Positions 63,895 to 64,000 of a stretch of DNA of 64,000 nucleotides are shown one piece after another. The DNA comes from Chitinophagales bacterium. Lineage in GTDB: Bacteria > Bacteroidota > Bacteroidia > Chitinophagales > UBA10324. The notes under the pieces are model-generated. The model was given only the letters and a program-made list of their open reading frames with translations, was not told where the DNA came from and made no database searches. The stretch lies in the NCBI GenBank assembly GCA_013816805.1, contig JACDDS010000015.1, forward strand, positions 39,258 to 103,257, in the 5' to 3' direction. A program made the translations under genes and the position numbers. How positions within the stretch are numbered: position 1 is the first letter of the stretch; every line of letters starts with the position of its first letter.

Positions 63895-64000
63895 TGTAAG
63901 CTCCCCATAAAATAGGGCCAGTTAAAAATAGAAAATACAGTTTTAAATTTAACTGGTCATGAAAAGAGAAAAATTCACCGAAGAACAAATTATCAGGATA
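63895..64000 (+). mobile_element. Left end of an IS3-like insertion sequence
   Basis: The repeat copy ends abruptly after ttttggct and is followed by TGTAAGCTCCCC, a terminal-repeat-like start, a 64-base leader, and a transposase start. The right end lies outside the window. Insertion inside a repeat module seen intact four times upstream fixes the junction closely. Confidence 0.7.
63959..64000 (+). CDS. Transposase OrfA (helix-turn-helix), first 14 codons
   Basis: Only MKREKFTEEQIIRI is visible before the window ends. This opening (basic, then TEEQI) is typical of IS3-family OrfA proteins that bind the terminal repeats. Confidence 0.7.
   Translation, partial: MKREKFTEEQIIRI

Overview
The window is chromosomal DNA from a member of the Bacteroidota, most likely a Chitinophagales-type soil or freshwater bacterium. 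The evidence is a fused MurF–alanine racemase gene, a short AtpC directly after AtpD, a PorW/SprE-type gliding/type IX secretion lipoprotein, three secreted proteins with C-terminal type IX sorting domains, a TlpA-like protein with an N-terminal DUF4369-like region, and several promoter-like sites of the Bacteroidota form (TTG, about 20 bases, TAnnTTTG). No tRNA, rRNA or CRISPR array was seen.

Region 1 (1–17 kb) is housekeeping: partial rpoN, asnS with an unusual coiled-coil insertion, an acyltransferase, heme A synthase, murF-alr, a TlpA-like oxidoreductase, atpD-atpC, a class A penicillin-binding protein and porW/sprE. Region 2 (17.5–24 kb) has three tandem paralogues of about 679 residues. 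Each has a signal peptide, a Fn3-like domain, a serine-hydrolase-like domain (G-x-S-H-N-G) and a type IX sorting domain. Region 3 (24–41 kb) is mixed metabolism and repair: M23 peptidase, bactofilin, AtpZ-like protein, SprT-like protein, pyruvate carboxylase, cardiolipin synthase, a SMUG2-like glycosylase, DUF1989, a Tat-exported SDR, an M20 peptidase, a frameshifted DUF72 gene, exonuclease III, an NmrA-like protein and a sulfotransferase.

Region 4 (41.4–60 kb) is an accessory defence island on the minus strand, with a DUF892–katE stress pair at its left side. Its frame is a type I restriction-modification locus in the order hsdR – DUF3800 – hsdS – [alkB-like – methyltransferase-like/Hsp70 fusion – compact SF1 helicase – unknown 517-residue protein] – hsdM – small unknown gene. 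The four bracketed genes are separated by 1, 5 and 9 bases and form one transcriptional block. I do not recognise this combination as a named defence system, and it is the best candidate here for something undescribed. The island edges carry scars: a decayed second copy of the hsdM 3' end at 41.4 kb, imperfect direct repeats on both sides of the catalase pair, and a 97%-like copy of the 3' end of an S4-domain gene at 58.5 kb bracketing a second DUF3800 gene. hsdR contains two palindromic elements inserted in frame.

Region 5 (60–64 kb) has an acyl-CoA dehydrogenase gene just upstream of the S4 gene, a DinB/YfiT-like gene, a gene-free array of long direct repeats, and the left end of an IS3-type insertion sequence that has landed inside the last repeat copy.
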